Shown here: in pieces, positions 46,401 through 61,400 of the stretch
Layout of the letters: every line of letters begins with the position of its first letter
Position numbering within the stretch: the stretch's first letter is position 1
Assembly: GCA_016169945.1 (NCBI GenBank)
Contig: JADLSH010000236.1
Coordinates: 1-64,000 of the forward strand
Direction of reading: 5' to 3'
From: Trachythela sp. YZ-2020
Taxonomy: Eukaryota; Cnidaria; Anthozoa; Malacalcyonacea; Clavulariidae
DNA length: 64,000 bases
Position numbers and translations under genes: made by a program
The notes under the pieces: generated by a model
Database searches by the model: none
What the model saw: the letters and a program-made list of their open reading frames with translations, nothing else
Told to the model about the DNA's origin: nothing

Positions 46401-49400
46401 CAGGGCCATTTTTGTGCTGGAGGACAGTTATGTTTTCCAAGCGGCATGAAGGGTTATGAAACGGTTCTGCATGCTTTCATCGTATATAGGGACCGACCCC
46501 CTCCTCCACCCTAACTCTGAAGAAATCATTTAACAAACACATCGACCTCGACACTGACCATGCATGTTCTTACTCTCGTCTTTGCGTAGTCTATATTCTG
46601 ATTATTTTTTTATCTCTTGTACAGATGTGATTGTTCAGTTTACTAGTATTTCGACACCCGTTACTGAGGGATCAGGAGTTGCTACTGTCCAGCTTAGTGC
46701 TATTGGGCAGAGAGCAATTGGTGTAACAGTAAGGTACGTAATGTAGAATCTATAATTACTGTTTGTTGAAATACTATACAACGGTATACACTCGAAAAGC
46801 ACTCTAATTTGTATTGGAATGGGGTTAAATTCCAAACAGCAGACTGGTTATATATTCACCTAGGACGTCGCCTTGGTTGAATGAACCCAACGCAAATATA
46901 CTTAATATAAATTAATTGAAGTTAATTAAATTGAGAGGTATACCTAATGAATGTTATAATGTGGATTTATTTGGATGTTACAATCCAATATTCAACCGAC
47001 CATATAGAAAAGATGATTAACCAGCATCTCTGCAGTTTATATGCCATGTAAAATGACAGGTATTTCATCATGGCAAACGTACTATGCAATACCAGCTTTG
47101 TAAGAAAATTTGCTCTTACTGCGAATGGCCGAAAAAAATGGTCGCCTTGCACAAGAGCAAATTGACTGACCAAGGAAGAAGGAAAATTTGCTCCATTGCA
47201 CAGGACATGTTTGCCATGTTTCTCGTGCTTTTGAATATTTTAAACTTCGGTCTACTCGTTTTTACACTATGTCTGTAAGGAAATGAAACGTTTGTATGAT
47301 TGTTTGAAGTGGTTGCTCTTTCTTTTTATAGTGTTAGCACGCAAGCTGGAACTGCTTTTGCAAATGTTGATTACGTCACAAAAACAGAAGCTGTAACATT
47401 TAATCCTAGTGACGTATTTAAAAACGTGGAATTTACTATCCTTGATGATAACAAAATTGAAGAAGGAGAATCATTTAAAGTTGTTTTAAATGCAGTTTCA
47501 AGTCAAGTGACCCTTGGTGCTATTGATGAACACACTGTTCAAATTGTTGACGATGACTGTAAGTATATCATGTGATTTCGGAAAACATTTGATTAATATG
47601 CACTGGGAGGTTTCTCAATTACTATTGCCAATACTGATAGGATGGTTTCAGTACAATTTTGAAAAATGGCATGCACGAGTAAGTTCTTCAAAGAACGTAT
47701 AGAAATACAGTGCACAAGAAAATATTTAAGACAGCTGTCTACTGCATACTTTTGTAGGCAGCAAAGTGAATAAGAAATTTACTGCTATAGTTGAAAATTC
47801 ATGGCCTGCCACTGCCAGCCCATCACCACAGTGTGTACTAGACTTGCTCCAATTAAATCTGTCTCTCAAAGGGATTTTTATTTGGGAGTTATAAAGAGCG
47901 CTCGAAAATGCGGGCGGGAGGAAAGTGTGTATACTTAAATAAACACTCGTGCGTTGGTTGCGGGACAAGGATATATTTTTCAACCCGTTGCCCAGGCAAC
48001 ATCTCCTTGCTCTCTTCCTTTACCTTGTGTCCATATTCATTAATTTCGTGAAAAATATTTTTTCCAAGTTGCGACTGTGCAGTTTACAAGTGAAGTTTTA
48101 TCTGGAAATGAAACATATGGTTATGTTGATATCTGGGTTATCTTGACTGGAGTTTTGGAAGATCCTACTTCAGTGAGGTACGTTGATTATATTTTAAGTC
48201 TTTATGAAGAAACATTTGTTTTCAATATTGTGTATTTTGCATGCAGTATATTCTTCTTGATATGAATATATGCAGTATATGTTCAAACTAGTTAACCGTG
48301 AGATTCTGCAAGACACGTCATATACAATGCATGTATATAGTATTTGAGTGATATTTATATACAAAGATTTCTTTGCAGTCCTTATATTGTTTATAGTGAA
48401 AAAAAAAGCAACGTTCCTTAATTAGTAGTTATAATATACTTTCTGTTTTCAGACGTGTTTCGCTACTCGTGTTTATGTAAATGAACGTAGTAATTGGGGT
48501 CGTGAATATTATCATCCGGGATTACATTAATTTACTTAAATCAGAGAAGCGAATAATGTATGCTATAATACCTCAACAACTTTCTATTTTTTTTACTAAC
48601 TACTCCCCCGCATATAAGCTCCCCCAGATATAGGCGCCAGCGCTTATATCCGGGTATACGCGCATGCGCCTTTAAGTTATCAAAATCTGAGTGCATGACA
48701 TTGTTCAACAAACAACGAAAATAAGCACATAAGGATTAGTTTAAAATGAGAGAATAGAGTTCTTAGGGCATCAAACATTGCTACGTTATTGTTCGTTTAT
48801 ATTCTGTTATATATTACAATAGATATTATTGTTATATTTCTATTAACTATGATTAGGGACTTATTTTTGGGGGGGGAACGATGGTGCGCCTATACACGGA
48901 TTTTTGTAGGCGCGCGCCTATATAAACGGTAATTTTCACTCGAAAAAAACTCGAAAATTGTAATTATCCGTTTATAGGGGCATGCATATGCGGGGGAATA
49001 TAGGGTAGGAATATAATTATTAAGTAAAGACGTATTTTTGTTTCAGTGTTTCTACAGAACAAGATACGGCTCTGGCAGGAGTTGACTATACAAGTTTAAC
49101 CAATTCTCCTCTGACATTTACACCTGGAGGACCAACATTACAGCACATTAGAGTTAATATAACCGATGATGAGTTCATTGAAGGAACTGAACGATTCACA
49201 GCTAGCTTGTCAACTACCAACTCATTTACAAGAATTGGAAGTATTAATGAGACGACCATACGAATTATTGATAATGATGGTACGAAACTAGCGACTTACC
49301 GGCATTTTACTTGAGGCAATTTTTACTGCCACTTGCAAAATAGTTGATACTTAAAACACAGAGCTATGTTAAGAACGGAATCACTTATTTAAAATTCAGG

Positions 49401-52400
49401 GTTCGTACACCTTCATAATTTTAAAAATCAAGGACTTTCCAGGACGTTTTTCTGTCATTTTCCAGGGTTTTTCAGGGGTATTTAAAGCAAGACAAAAATA
49501 ATTTTTCCAAGACCTCAACAATTTATTGCAGGTTTAATATTACTTAGATAAACATCTTTTAATACAAGTTCAGTTTTCCAGGGTTTTCCAGGTGGTAGTT
49601 TGAAATTTCAGGACTTTTCCAGGGGTTTCCAAGATAAGAAAAAAATCCAGGATTTCCAGGGGCCGTACGAACCCTGAAAATTAATAAGCAATGCCCACGT
49701 TTGCAAGTTGCAGGAAAATTACCTTGTACAAGTCATGACTTAATTTTTCATAAAAAATAATCTTGTTGACGAGCACTACTCCCATTATATTTATCGCAGA
49801 ACTTCGTCATATTCATCCTGTTTTATCCTGAAAATTCAAATGCCAATGCCAAATTTCATATCCAAACATACATAAGAAGCCTTTGTTGGTTAATTTAATT
49901 GCTAAACTTATAGTAACGGCTCCAACCAAACATCGCAAAAATCTATTGTTTTCACCTTTGTTTTGAAATCCTATGGCTATTTTATGTTAACACTTTGGAC
50001 TCGTGAAAAAGTTTATTCGTGATGCTTAAGAAAACATTTGATGTTATATTCCCTCAAATATTTTAATTTAGTGGCTTCACTTGGATTCAGCAACGTACTA
50101 AATTTACAAGTTAATGAAGGAAGCCCTGCTCTCCTTAGAGTTGCGCTTACTGGACCACTGACAACTCAAGTTTCTGCGACGTAAGTCGAATAGATTGTTT
50201 AATTAAGTCTCTGATAAAAGTGATATATTTTATAATGAAGGTGAGGCACTTTTCGTACCTTGGTACGAGGTTGCTTTTTTTGCTAGTTATTTAATATGTG
50301 TTTTCAAACATTTTTCATATAGAGCCACAGTCTCACTAGCCAGCGCCAGCAATACAGATTTCAATGTCATTTCGTCACTCAACTTGAACTTCAGTCCTGG
50401 AGATACTGTGGAGACTATTGCCATAACAACCGACGATGATTCATTTATTGAAGGGAACGAAGTCTTTCATGTTATTCTGTCAACAACGAGTCAGAATGTG
50501 CAAATTGACGATGGGGTTACAACTGTTACAATCGTGGACAATGACAGTAAGTGTGCCTGTTCTACATTGACGGTCTTAAAACTGTCTGACGTATGTTCAT
50601 TAGTATTCATGTATTTATTGTACATATATTACTTAATGTTATCAATAGTACTCAATGTTCTAAAAAGCTATTAAGAACAAAATATTTGATGGGAGTGCAG
50701 ATGCTCCGACTGGCGGGAACTATAAGGAAACATATGAATAAATAGATACAAGGGACTAGATATTTGTTCTGCAAGTTTATTGACCACGGAGTTGTACATA
50801 TAATCTAAGGCATAGCAAGAATCAGTTGTAAAGATTTTGATGATGAAGGTTTTACTCCCTGGCTATATATATTTTAGGTTATAGTTTTTCTAACAAACGT
50901 CTTACTGCCTAATGTTTTAGACGCGTTTATATCTCTTGGACTGAACAATTATCAGGGTAGCGAGGACTCGCCAGTGGTTGAAGTTTCTATAAATCTCATT
51001 GGTACGTTGCGAACAACGGTACAAGCAAGGTGCGTTTAAATGTTCATTTTTGGTTGGTAACGTATATACCTCGTCAGATATTGGTTTGTACTACAATTTT
51101 TAAACAAATGTCATGCAACGCTGTTAGTTTGGTTGTCAAATATGTCTTCAAGCGAAGTTATGTATGCATGTAAAGTCATCGTTCATATATGAACGATTTT
51201 TAATTGTCCGCACAATTCCCGGCTAGATACTGGTAGGCTTGCTTGTTGCTACTAACCACTAAAAGACAGCCACGAGAGACATGATTTCAAAGAGAAACTT
51301 GTTCTATATATCTATTTTTACAGGTTGGTTCTTTCACCACAAACAGCTGTTTTGGGAGACTTCGTAGAATTAGATGATCCTGTCGTAACTTTCGTTTCGG
51401 GTTCACCAACCACACAAAGACGCAATATAACTATTGTTGATGACGGCATTGTCGAGGATTCAGAATTCTTCCGCGTTGTTCTTGAAGCTGTTGGCGACAA
51501 TGTGCAAATAGCACCTACTTCGACTGCGGTAGTCTCGATAACTGACAACGACCGTGAGTATGTTGTAAAGCACTAAGAAAACCAGAAAACATTGCTGCAG
51601 AAACATTGTTTTCTAGCCATGTTTCCCAAAGTTGGGTGATCTAGGAAAGAAAACTCGCACTTGGGAAACGTTGGGGAAGTCTGTCCAACGGCATAGCCTA
51701 AACGGGGAAACATTTGAGAAAACATCAAAAGTTTCACATGTTTCCCCAACAATATTTCCTTGTTTTCCCAGGGCTTAAAATATTTATTTCTTGAACGGAT
51801 AATTAAATATTAATAGTGATTCTCAAGAGTGTTGTTGCACAAGCAGGGCGGTTGTTCAAAATCTGGATCTTGAACGCTGACCAGTTTAACATTTGCCTAT
51901 ATAAACCAGGATCCCCAGCATTGTCTGATATGCAAATGGTTGTGGACTTCAAAGAAAGTTATTTTTTAACCTAAATGCCTAACTTCCCAATAATTTTATG
52001 TTTTAGGGGCGATCTTTGGATTCTCGCCTTCGACTTACGGTTTTCAAGAATCTGCACAACATGCTAATTTGTCAGTCGTTCTATTCTCAACGGCCCCTCT
52101 TCAACGAAATGTTCAGTTCAGGTTTATAAATTTATTGATTTTGTGATTTTTTCTCAATGCTCTTTCTTAACCTTTAAAGTGTGAAGCCATTTCTGCAGTT
52201 GCAACTGTTTGTGCATGTCTTTGTTATGTGCCTGTGCATGGTTGGTTTTTCCATTTAGTAAGGTTGTCAGAACCAACATAGGACGCAATTTCCTCAACTT
52301 AATTGACAAACATTTTCCGCCTAGCCACAACACTTTCAACAGAAACACAGTTAAGGTCAGCTACAGTCGCATGAACAATGTAAAATCCATAATCACTAAA

Positions 52401-55400
52401 CACAACGCACGCATAATTAGGAAAAACCAACCACAGACACATACATAGCAAAGACACAAACATGCAGTTGTAACTGCAGAAATGGCAATACATGCCCACA
52501 TCAGAAACAATGCACAACCAAAGACATGGTATACAAGGCAACTGTCACCACAAACAACATATGCATCAGCGCTACATTGGCATGACAGCAAGCACATTTA
52601 AAGAGCGATATCGAAACCACAATAAATCTTTTCAACACAAAAAGTACTCAAACGACACCGAACTGTCGAAATATATTTGGAATTTGAAAGAAAATAAACA
52701 ATCATAAAATTTCGTATACGGGAGAATAAAAAAGATGCAATTTATGTTTGGAAGAAAAACTTTGTATCATGAAAAAAGACAAACAATTTTTACTTAATAA
52801 AAGATCGGAAATAGTGTCAACTTGTAAGAACAAAAGTAAATTTCAGGGGCCGGTTGTATCAAAGGTGGATAAGTTATCCAGTGGATAAGTGCTATCCGGC
52901 GGATAAACCTCTATCCACCGGATAGCGACTTATTCACCTTTGATACAACCGGTCCCGGGTAAACAACTTATAGAAATAAAGGAATGTATGGAATGTTTGA
53001 ACGCACACACGCCCACGTTTCCAACGAAACTATTTAAGTTCGATCATTTCTTCGAAATTCCTCAGCCCACCTGAAGTGTGCTAGGCTGTAGTGGATACCT
53101 TGAAGTAAACGAAAACTATATAATTATATAAGATTATATTCAATAATATAATGGTCATTGAAACATTCGATAATCAATATATAAATTGACTCAAAAAGCC
53201 TTTTATTTACTATGAGAGCTTTTCATAAATGCTACTGTAGTACATTGATAAAGAGATTAATGTTAATTCTGAGTATGCCTAACCCTAAGTATATCTACAC
53301 CTCAATGATGTAATGTAGGGTCAATTGATTTTATAATCACAATTTCATTATTTAGGTATTCAACAATAAACAATACTGCACAATCCCCAGGAGACTATGA
53401 CGAGATTGCCAGTGGACAACTTCAGTTTAATATCGGTGATGGAAACAGTGCAGTTCGTTCTATCTCCATTGGAATAAATGATGACGAAATTATTGAAAAC
53501 GTAGAAAACTTCGAAGTACGACTGACTGCTATCACTGATGATACTATCTCTGCCAATACTGCCAGTGTTACTATAATTGACAACGATGGTACGTGAAAAA
53601 TGTTTAAATTTTGGGCGTCTCGCTTGATATAGAACTGAATCGCCGGGCCGCAGGTTTGATTCCCGCTATAAAAATATGTATTTCGAAAATTTCCATCTAC
53701 AAAAACCTTCAACATTAGATTTTCTTAACCCATATAATTCCGAAGGTTGTAATTCATTCTTAATTGTTTACAATTTTTATTTTTATTTTATTTTTTTTTT
53801 TAACAGATTTATTTGGATCAAATAATTACAGTATATGTTGACTATGTAGAAATATAACGATAAAAATATTTACATTTGCTAAGAGAAACTTTAGTTAGTG
53901 AGTGATCCAAAATGGCAAGGTACGAGAAACGGGACTTAGGAATAGGACTCATGGAGCACACCTGCCAGCAAAGTTAAAAATGTATGTTCATATATATATG
54001 TATATAAATTAATAGTATATGTTTTTCTGTTGTCCTTCCTCCACTCTTTAAGTTAACTTCTCAAATATATTAATAATTGAAGAGCAAAACACAAAGAAAA
54101 TCAGCACCTTGCCACGCTAATCTACGTTCATAAATGAAGTAAACTTTCGCGTTGAAAATCTGTTTCAATATGGCAGTTCGTTGGATAAACTTCTCGCTGC
54201 ATATATGATATATTATAATAATTCTACTGTGAAGGCTTTGTGCAGAAAATTTGCCTCAAATGCAATACTTTGGTTACGTATGATAATCGAGTAAAAATGT
54301 GGTGTATATAAAATTAGTTTGTCAGATTGAGCAACAACGTTTGCCTTAGGTTAGCCACAATTTTTGAATATGATAAATTTATTATTTAGATTGATTTTTT
54401 TTGAAGAACTATTACTTGTTAGTAAACAAACGTTGTACCATATATATTGAGCAACATTCTAGCTAAGAGTCGGAAATTGTTCGCAAATATGACGTCATTA
54501 TCGTTGCTATGGTAACAATGACGTTTCAAATATGGCCGACATTTTAGGTTTTAACGCATTTTACTCGAAAAAACGCCTGGTTACCCCTATTTTTTATTTT
54601 ATAAAACATTTTCATCTAGTACAATAGATCATCTAAACAAGTTTAAAAAATTCTGTAGAGCCAAATGTTAATAATAAACATGATTTTTCGGTATAAATAT
54701 TTTTTTTTATCTTGTTTAGATAATCTATTTTTCTACAGGAAAACGTTTCATGAAATAAAAACCGTTTTTTAGAGTAAAGTGCGACAAAAGACAAAATATC
54801 GGCCATATTGAAACGTCATTGTTACTATAGCAACGGTGATGACGTCATTTTTGTAAACAATTTTCAGCTCTTAAAATGTTGTTCAACATAAGTCATACAA
54901 TTTTTGTTTTGTAACAAGTAAAAATTATTTTAAAAGTTTGATCTAAATCGTAAATTTTTCACATTTCTTAACCAACGTTATATAATAAAGGCTTATTGAC
55001 CGAGCGCGAGGATTGTACTGTGAAATATCAGATATGGGTTTTTACGGACCGCTTGTCAACCAATCAGAATAGAGAATTTTGAAAAGCCATATAATAATAC
55101 ATGTTATATAATGCATGTTTCGTTGAAAACTAAACACTGATAATTGTTCTCTTGTATAGTCCCATCTATTCGCTTGATTGAGACAGCACAGCAAGTGGCT
55201 GAAGGTGATGTTCAAGTTACCGTACGAGCACTCCTGACTGGGAATGTTGATAGAGAAGTTACTGCCAGGTATACTCATTACACTTGCTGCGAGGGTGGCA
55301 CTAAAAATCTTGTGTGAATCAAAATTTTTCAACTTAATTCAATTTGTCTGAAGACAAATTTTATTTGAAATTCTCAAACATCATAATCATATTATGGTAG

Positions 55401-58400
55401 TGATATACCTAGAGCTCGCCATAAAAATTCTTAAAGAATATTGCGTTTAAGCTAATATCCCATTTCTATTATTGCTATACGGAATAGTTGTTGATTTGCC
55501 ATTTTTACTCCATGCAATTCATTGCACTTACTCTTTAACGATGCCTTGCAGTAATCAAAATCAATAATATGCATAGAAAAAATTCTATATGCAGCTTATT
55601 ATGATACCGTCGGACCGCTCGATATTCTCCGAAGGATTATGGAGGAGTATACTTTCAAGCATGTCGTTTTTATTTTATAATAAGCTTCGGGTCTTTAGGA
55701 TCAAACCACCTGAGAAATTCAAACAGAACTTCGACGTTTTGAGCGAAAGCCCTTCTTTGAATACTTTTATTGTGTTTCTAGGCTTACATCGTCGGATGTA
55801 ACTGCTAGTGCGAATTCGGATTATCAACCAATTAATAAAGAAATTACGTTTTCTGTTGGAGACCCACTTGAAGAAGTTCAAATTACCATCAATCAGGATA
55901 CTTTGGTTGAAGGAACTGAGACGTTTGAAGTGGCTTTAACCAGTAATGATGCAAACGTTGAAGATCCAAAGCATACTATTACCATTGTCGATAATGATTG
56001 TAAGTCTGTGTTCATGGTGATGGTGGTTGTGCTTATTTTAGTGTTCGTGTAATTGTGTGTGTATTTCATCGTGTAATTATTCGCGTTGTGTTAATTATTT
56101 CTGAAGCTGAAGGTATGGTTATGGTGCTTGTGTTGAGGATGTTAGTGATAGTGTTTATGTTGGTGTAGTGAGTTGGTGTTGGCTTTGATGCAGTTGTTGT
56201 TGGTATAATTGATGGTATGTAGTGTTAGTAATGGCCTTTGTTAGCAATGACATTGACAGAATATATGTTATCTCTATTTCAGTTGTTAGCATTTCGTTTC
56301 AAAACGATGCTCTTGATGTTCCTGAAGCGCAAAATGCTGCAATTATACCCATAATTTTAACTGGTGATCGTGCAGTTCCTATAACTTTCGTGTAAGATCT
56401 TTATCATTATCCTTATTCAGAGTAACTTTTTGTAATGTTTTGAGTTGTGATAAAACAAGGGTTTACTCTATTTTTAGAAATTGCGAACACTAAAAATGAT
56501 AAAACATGTTGAACAAGCTTGATTTATTTATACTTTACGCATTTTGTTCGTGACATGACAAATGTCTTTATTTGTATGCATCCACTTTTTTCTTCTTTAG
56601 GATCGATACTATAGCAGGGACTGCACTTAAAGGCCAAGACTATGTGTGGGATCGACAAGTAATAACAATTGATCCTAGTAGTTCGTCAACATATGTTGCA
56701 AGCATACCGATTACCAATGATCAAATTGTGGAAGGTGATGAATTATTCAGTGTGACTATTGATGATTCGTATGCTCTTGTTACAAATGACGGTTCAAGCC
56801 TGCCAGTGACTATAAAGGATGACGACAGTAAGTTGAACACAATTTTTATGTTGCTGGTTCGGTGCAGAAATTTTGCCATTATTGTATTCATTTGTGTTGA
56901 AAAAACTGAAAATTATAAGCACTTGAGAAAAATGAAACTTACGATAGCAACTTGATATAGGGGATAGGTAAAATTTTAAAAAATATAGCTTTCCTGCGTA
57001 TTTGAGCTCCAAAGTCTGACTAAGTTCCCCATCCCACTGGCATCCATCATGTCGACTCAACTCCTATAACTTGACCTCAGGTTGACTCGATACAACTAAC
57101 ACTGCATATATCTGCAGTATTCTTCTATTAATATCCAACGACAATCTATTTCACAGCTGCCAATGTAATGTTCTCACAAAATACTTACACCTTTGACGAA
57201 AATGTGATTCAAGCTACGGTGAACATTGAAATTGATCGTAACTTAGAAACAACTGCAACTGTAACGTAAGTTTGGAGTTAATATTCATTCTTGCATGCTT
57301 ATCTTTTGCCATGTAAGTTTATTGTTGTGACTGATGTTTGAAACTGAATGAATGTATAGAACTGAGTTTTAGACAAGGTTGTTTCTACTCTGATCACAAT
57401 AATCTGGTAAAAGTGCAATTCACCTTTTCGACTCTAAAACACGTGTTGCAAACACGTGACCAAAATATAAACCAACGCCATAAGTTCGGAGAAGCAGATT
57501 AGTGTTCGAACATAATATATAGTCTATTCAATATGGTCGCTACCAAAAAATGTGCGTGGGGTACGTGCGAAAATGACTCTCGTTACCCACAACGTATGAT
57601 AAAGAATGCAAATGGTGACCCAGTAAAGTTTTTCATTTTCCTATGCCAAAAAAGAGCAAAGAAAAACGTATGAGGTGGATTGATTTTGGTGGATTTCGAC
57701 TTCGAAAATAAGCTTCGGTTAACTAACCTTTCTGTAGGCGGCTTTCATTCCGATTCAAAAATTTCACCTATTAAACAAATAGATTATATATTATATGTTC
57801 GAACACTAATCAGCTTGTCCGAACTCATGGCGTTTGTTTACATTTTGGTCACGTGTTTGCAACACGTGTTTTTAGAGTCGAAAAGGTGAATTAACTTCAT
57901 GTTGCAACAGTAAAGGAATGACGTAATTTGTTAAAATGAGAATAAACAGCTTGCAATTCTGATCACCTCCGACAAACACTTAAATTGAACAGAAAATTGG
58001 AACTGAAAGCGTATAGCAGATTTTTTGCAGTATATACGAAGTAATATTATAGCTTCCAAGGTTTTCAGCTCGCGAAACGTTCAGGGGGCAGTAGTTGAAA
58101 AGTAATTCAGTAGCTTTCCTTAGTGAGAAAATAAGTCAATCAGAATAAATATTTTTTGTTAAGTATGATTTTAACAACCCAAGCTATTGATATGAGGTTC
58201 TTACAACTGGCAGTTTTCAATATTCTAAAGCAGGCGTGCCTTCCCTCTATTAAGTCTTGTTTTTGTGATGTTTTTGTTTTGACAGTTAATTTTTTTCTCT
58301 TTAGAGTTTCATCAACAGCAAATACGGCCACCTCTGGGTTTGATTTTGTCTCTGTTGTGAACCAACAAGTGCTTTTTGGCCCTGGTGATACGTCGAAGCC

Positions 58401-61400
58401 ATTAATTGTAACCATTCGGAACGATAATATTGTCGAGGCAAATGAAGTGTTTACTTTAGGTTTATCGACCGCAGGAGGTTCCCCGCTGCGTGTTGGTACA
58501 CCAGGCACTACACTGATCACCATTGACGACGATGATGGTATGTATAGTGTCAGCAACTAGTAGTAGTAGTATATATACTGCAAAGCTATTTCTTTCCATG
58601 CATATGAAAATTGAAATCTCGGTTGTGATACACAGATAGTAATATACTGCAATGCTATTTCTGTACATGAGGCTACCAATTAACCTGAAAATATATGGCA
58701 AATGCTTTTGTTCAAAACCAGCAGATATTTTTCTTGAAATTATATTAAGTCAAGAAAGCACATACTAAATTTATATATATTTGCTCTTTTTCATTATATC
58801 AACTAATTATAATGGCATTCCTCTTTTGAATTCCCATTTCACTTGGAATTTTCCAAAATATATATGCAAATTTTAAAAAAGTTTAGAAATGATGTATAGT
58901 GCCTATAGTACCTTATGATGTTACTTCATTATATCCAGGTGTACATGAGAACGAACAATCTCCCATGGGGCACCCTACGATATGTTATAAACTCAAATCT
59001 TAAGCACACCGAAACCCCCAAACAATATAACTGGAAAATATTGTTAAAAGAAAGAAAGAAAGAGACTACACGATAATCTTTGTTTTAAAAATCCTCTTTT
59101 ATAAATTGGCTATAATAATTATTACCAAGATATAAACAGATGGCCAAAATAGCCATCACAATTCACAAAAGTAAACTTTAGAAAATTATTTAAAAACTAA
59201 CGTTTCGTATTTAACTTAAGACATCTAACGGAGCAAGTGAATTGAAGTGTGAAACTGTTTGATTAATTGCCTTTCAATGAAGGTATCTTATGTTAAAGGG
59301 AAAACGTTACATGTTATCTTGTTAAAGAACTTTAACATGGCTCTTGTGTGTGTTATTCTGGAAATATATATGATGACGATTCCAGACTTGATCATCCCTC
59401 GCCAGGATCATCCCATCTTTCTAAAGTAATGTTGCATTTAATAATTTTTCATATATTTGTATTTGTATTTTAGTGGCATCCGTGGAAATGAACTCTATTA
59501 CGTACACGTATAGCGAGAATGACGCCACAGCGGAGGTTCAAGTCAAGTTGAATGTACTTGCCGCCATTGAACGACAACTGACATTTAGGTAGGATTATTG
59601 AAATTGCTTGTTGTTATAGTAAGGGAAATATTTTGTGTAGTTTCGTAGTAATGCTTAATATTTAATAGTTCATGATTATTTTCTCTTAACTAATCCCACT
59701 CTTGTCATATGATTGAACTTTTAAATCCTGCTAAACACTAATAAAATCAAATGCATTACTGGTGTTTCATTTACCCATATTTAAACAAAAAGAACTATGA
59801 GATTTTTTGAGAATGTCGCCTAATTGGTTTTGATAACAGACGCTAGTTTTATCTACATAAAACATTTTTGTGAAGAAAGATTATTACTAAAGTAATCACA
59901 TATTGTTTCTTTTTCATATTTAATTCGTGAAATTTTTTTAGTATATTTTCTGAAAATGACACAGCGTATTCTCCCCGAGATTTCACTCATCTCGACCAGA
60001 TTGGAGGATTTAATATAGGGCTTGGGAATGGTGCTACAGTTTCCTTTTCAATCGACATTTCTGATGATGCTGTGGTTGAAAATACAGAATATTTCTACGT
60101 ACAGTTGGCTGAAATAGATTCTGCTCTACAAGTAGTTAACCCTAACAGATCAACCGTATCCATTCAGGACAATGATGGTGGGTAGCTAGTGTCAGGGCCT
60201 TTTTTAAGGACCAAATAAACCTTTCATGACCAAATAAACTTTCACTGTTTATGAGGCACCTTTTTTCCTTTATAGCCTATATACATATATCTCTTACATG
60301 CTCCCCTTTCAATGAATTTTAACAGTAAAATTAATTTTTAATAACACACTGATAATTTATACCAACCACAATTTTTTCTACTATACAAACGGAATACCGA
60401 GATAAAAGTTTACTATTCCGTATATATAGTATAGATGAGCCATTTAATGCTGCAGTTTGCAGAAGTGAGCCAGCCCTAGCAAGAGGGCTGATTTCTCTCA
60501 TACAGTATAAATACGAGATTAACATCAGCCCTACTGGAAGGACTAGCATGAACACTCATGTAAACACCCTCGGAAAGCAATTTCCATACACAACGATTTC
60601 AATTGTTACTTTTCGTGTGGGGCACAAGAGGGAACTTGGGAGCATCCCCCCCAGACTGGCTAATGTCGAGTTTAAGTTTAAGGACTAGAAAATTTGTGCT
60701 GGGAACGTTAGCACTCAGGCAGCCATGCGTGGACTATTTGTCCAATGAAAAAAGAGCGTTGACACTTGTTTAAAGGAATGATATTTAGTTACTAAAATAT
60801 ATATATATATTTCTTGTCTGCTTGAAGCTTTTGAGGCCCAATTTACCCATGGTGGTCTCACAGTAAACGAAGAAGATGGATCTGTACGTATTTCTGTTCG
60901 GCTGAATGGACAACATGAGCGAGAAGTTACGATTAGGTAAGAGATTCTGCTGCCAAACAGACCATGGTTCTTTCTTCAATACGCTATACTCCAGTCCCCG
61001 AAAACAAGCTGTTATTAATTTCTCAGCTACGTCGGTGTGTTTTAGTTGCCTAAGGACAAGTCTAGCCCATTGGATGCCCTTAATGTTCTTCATGTGTTTC
61101 GTTTGTGATACTGTCATGTGTGCTCTATTAACATTGTTTCCGCATATTCTTTGAAAATAAGATTAACAACTACTCAGATCACTGCAACCCCTGGTGCAGA
61201 TTATGAAACTCAAGTTGTAAACCTGCAGTTCTCTCCTGGAGATTCACTTCAAACTTTGGATATCCCGATATTGAATGATCTAGTTATTGAAGGAACAGAA
61301 ACATTCCGGGTTACAATCAACTCAGATGATCTGCAAGTCAGAATCGTGCAACCGCAAAGCATTACAGTTACAATCATTGACACTGATGGTACGTTATTGG

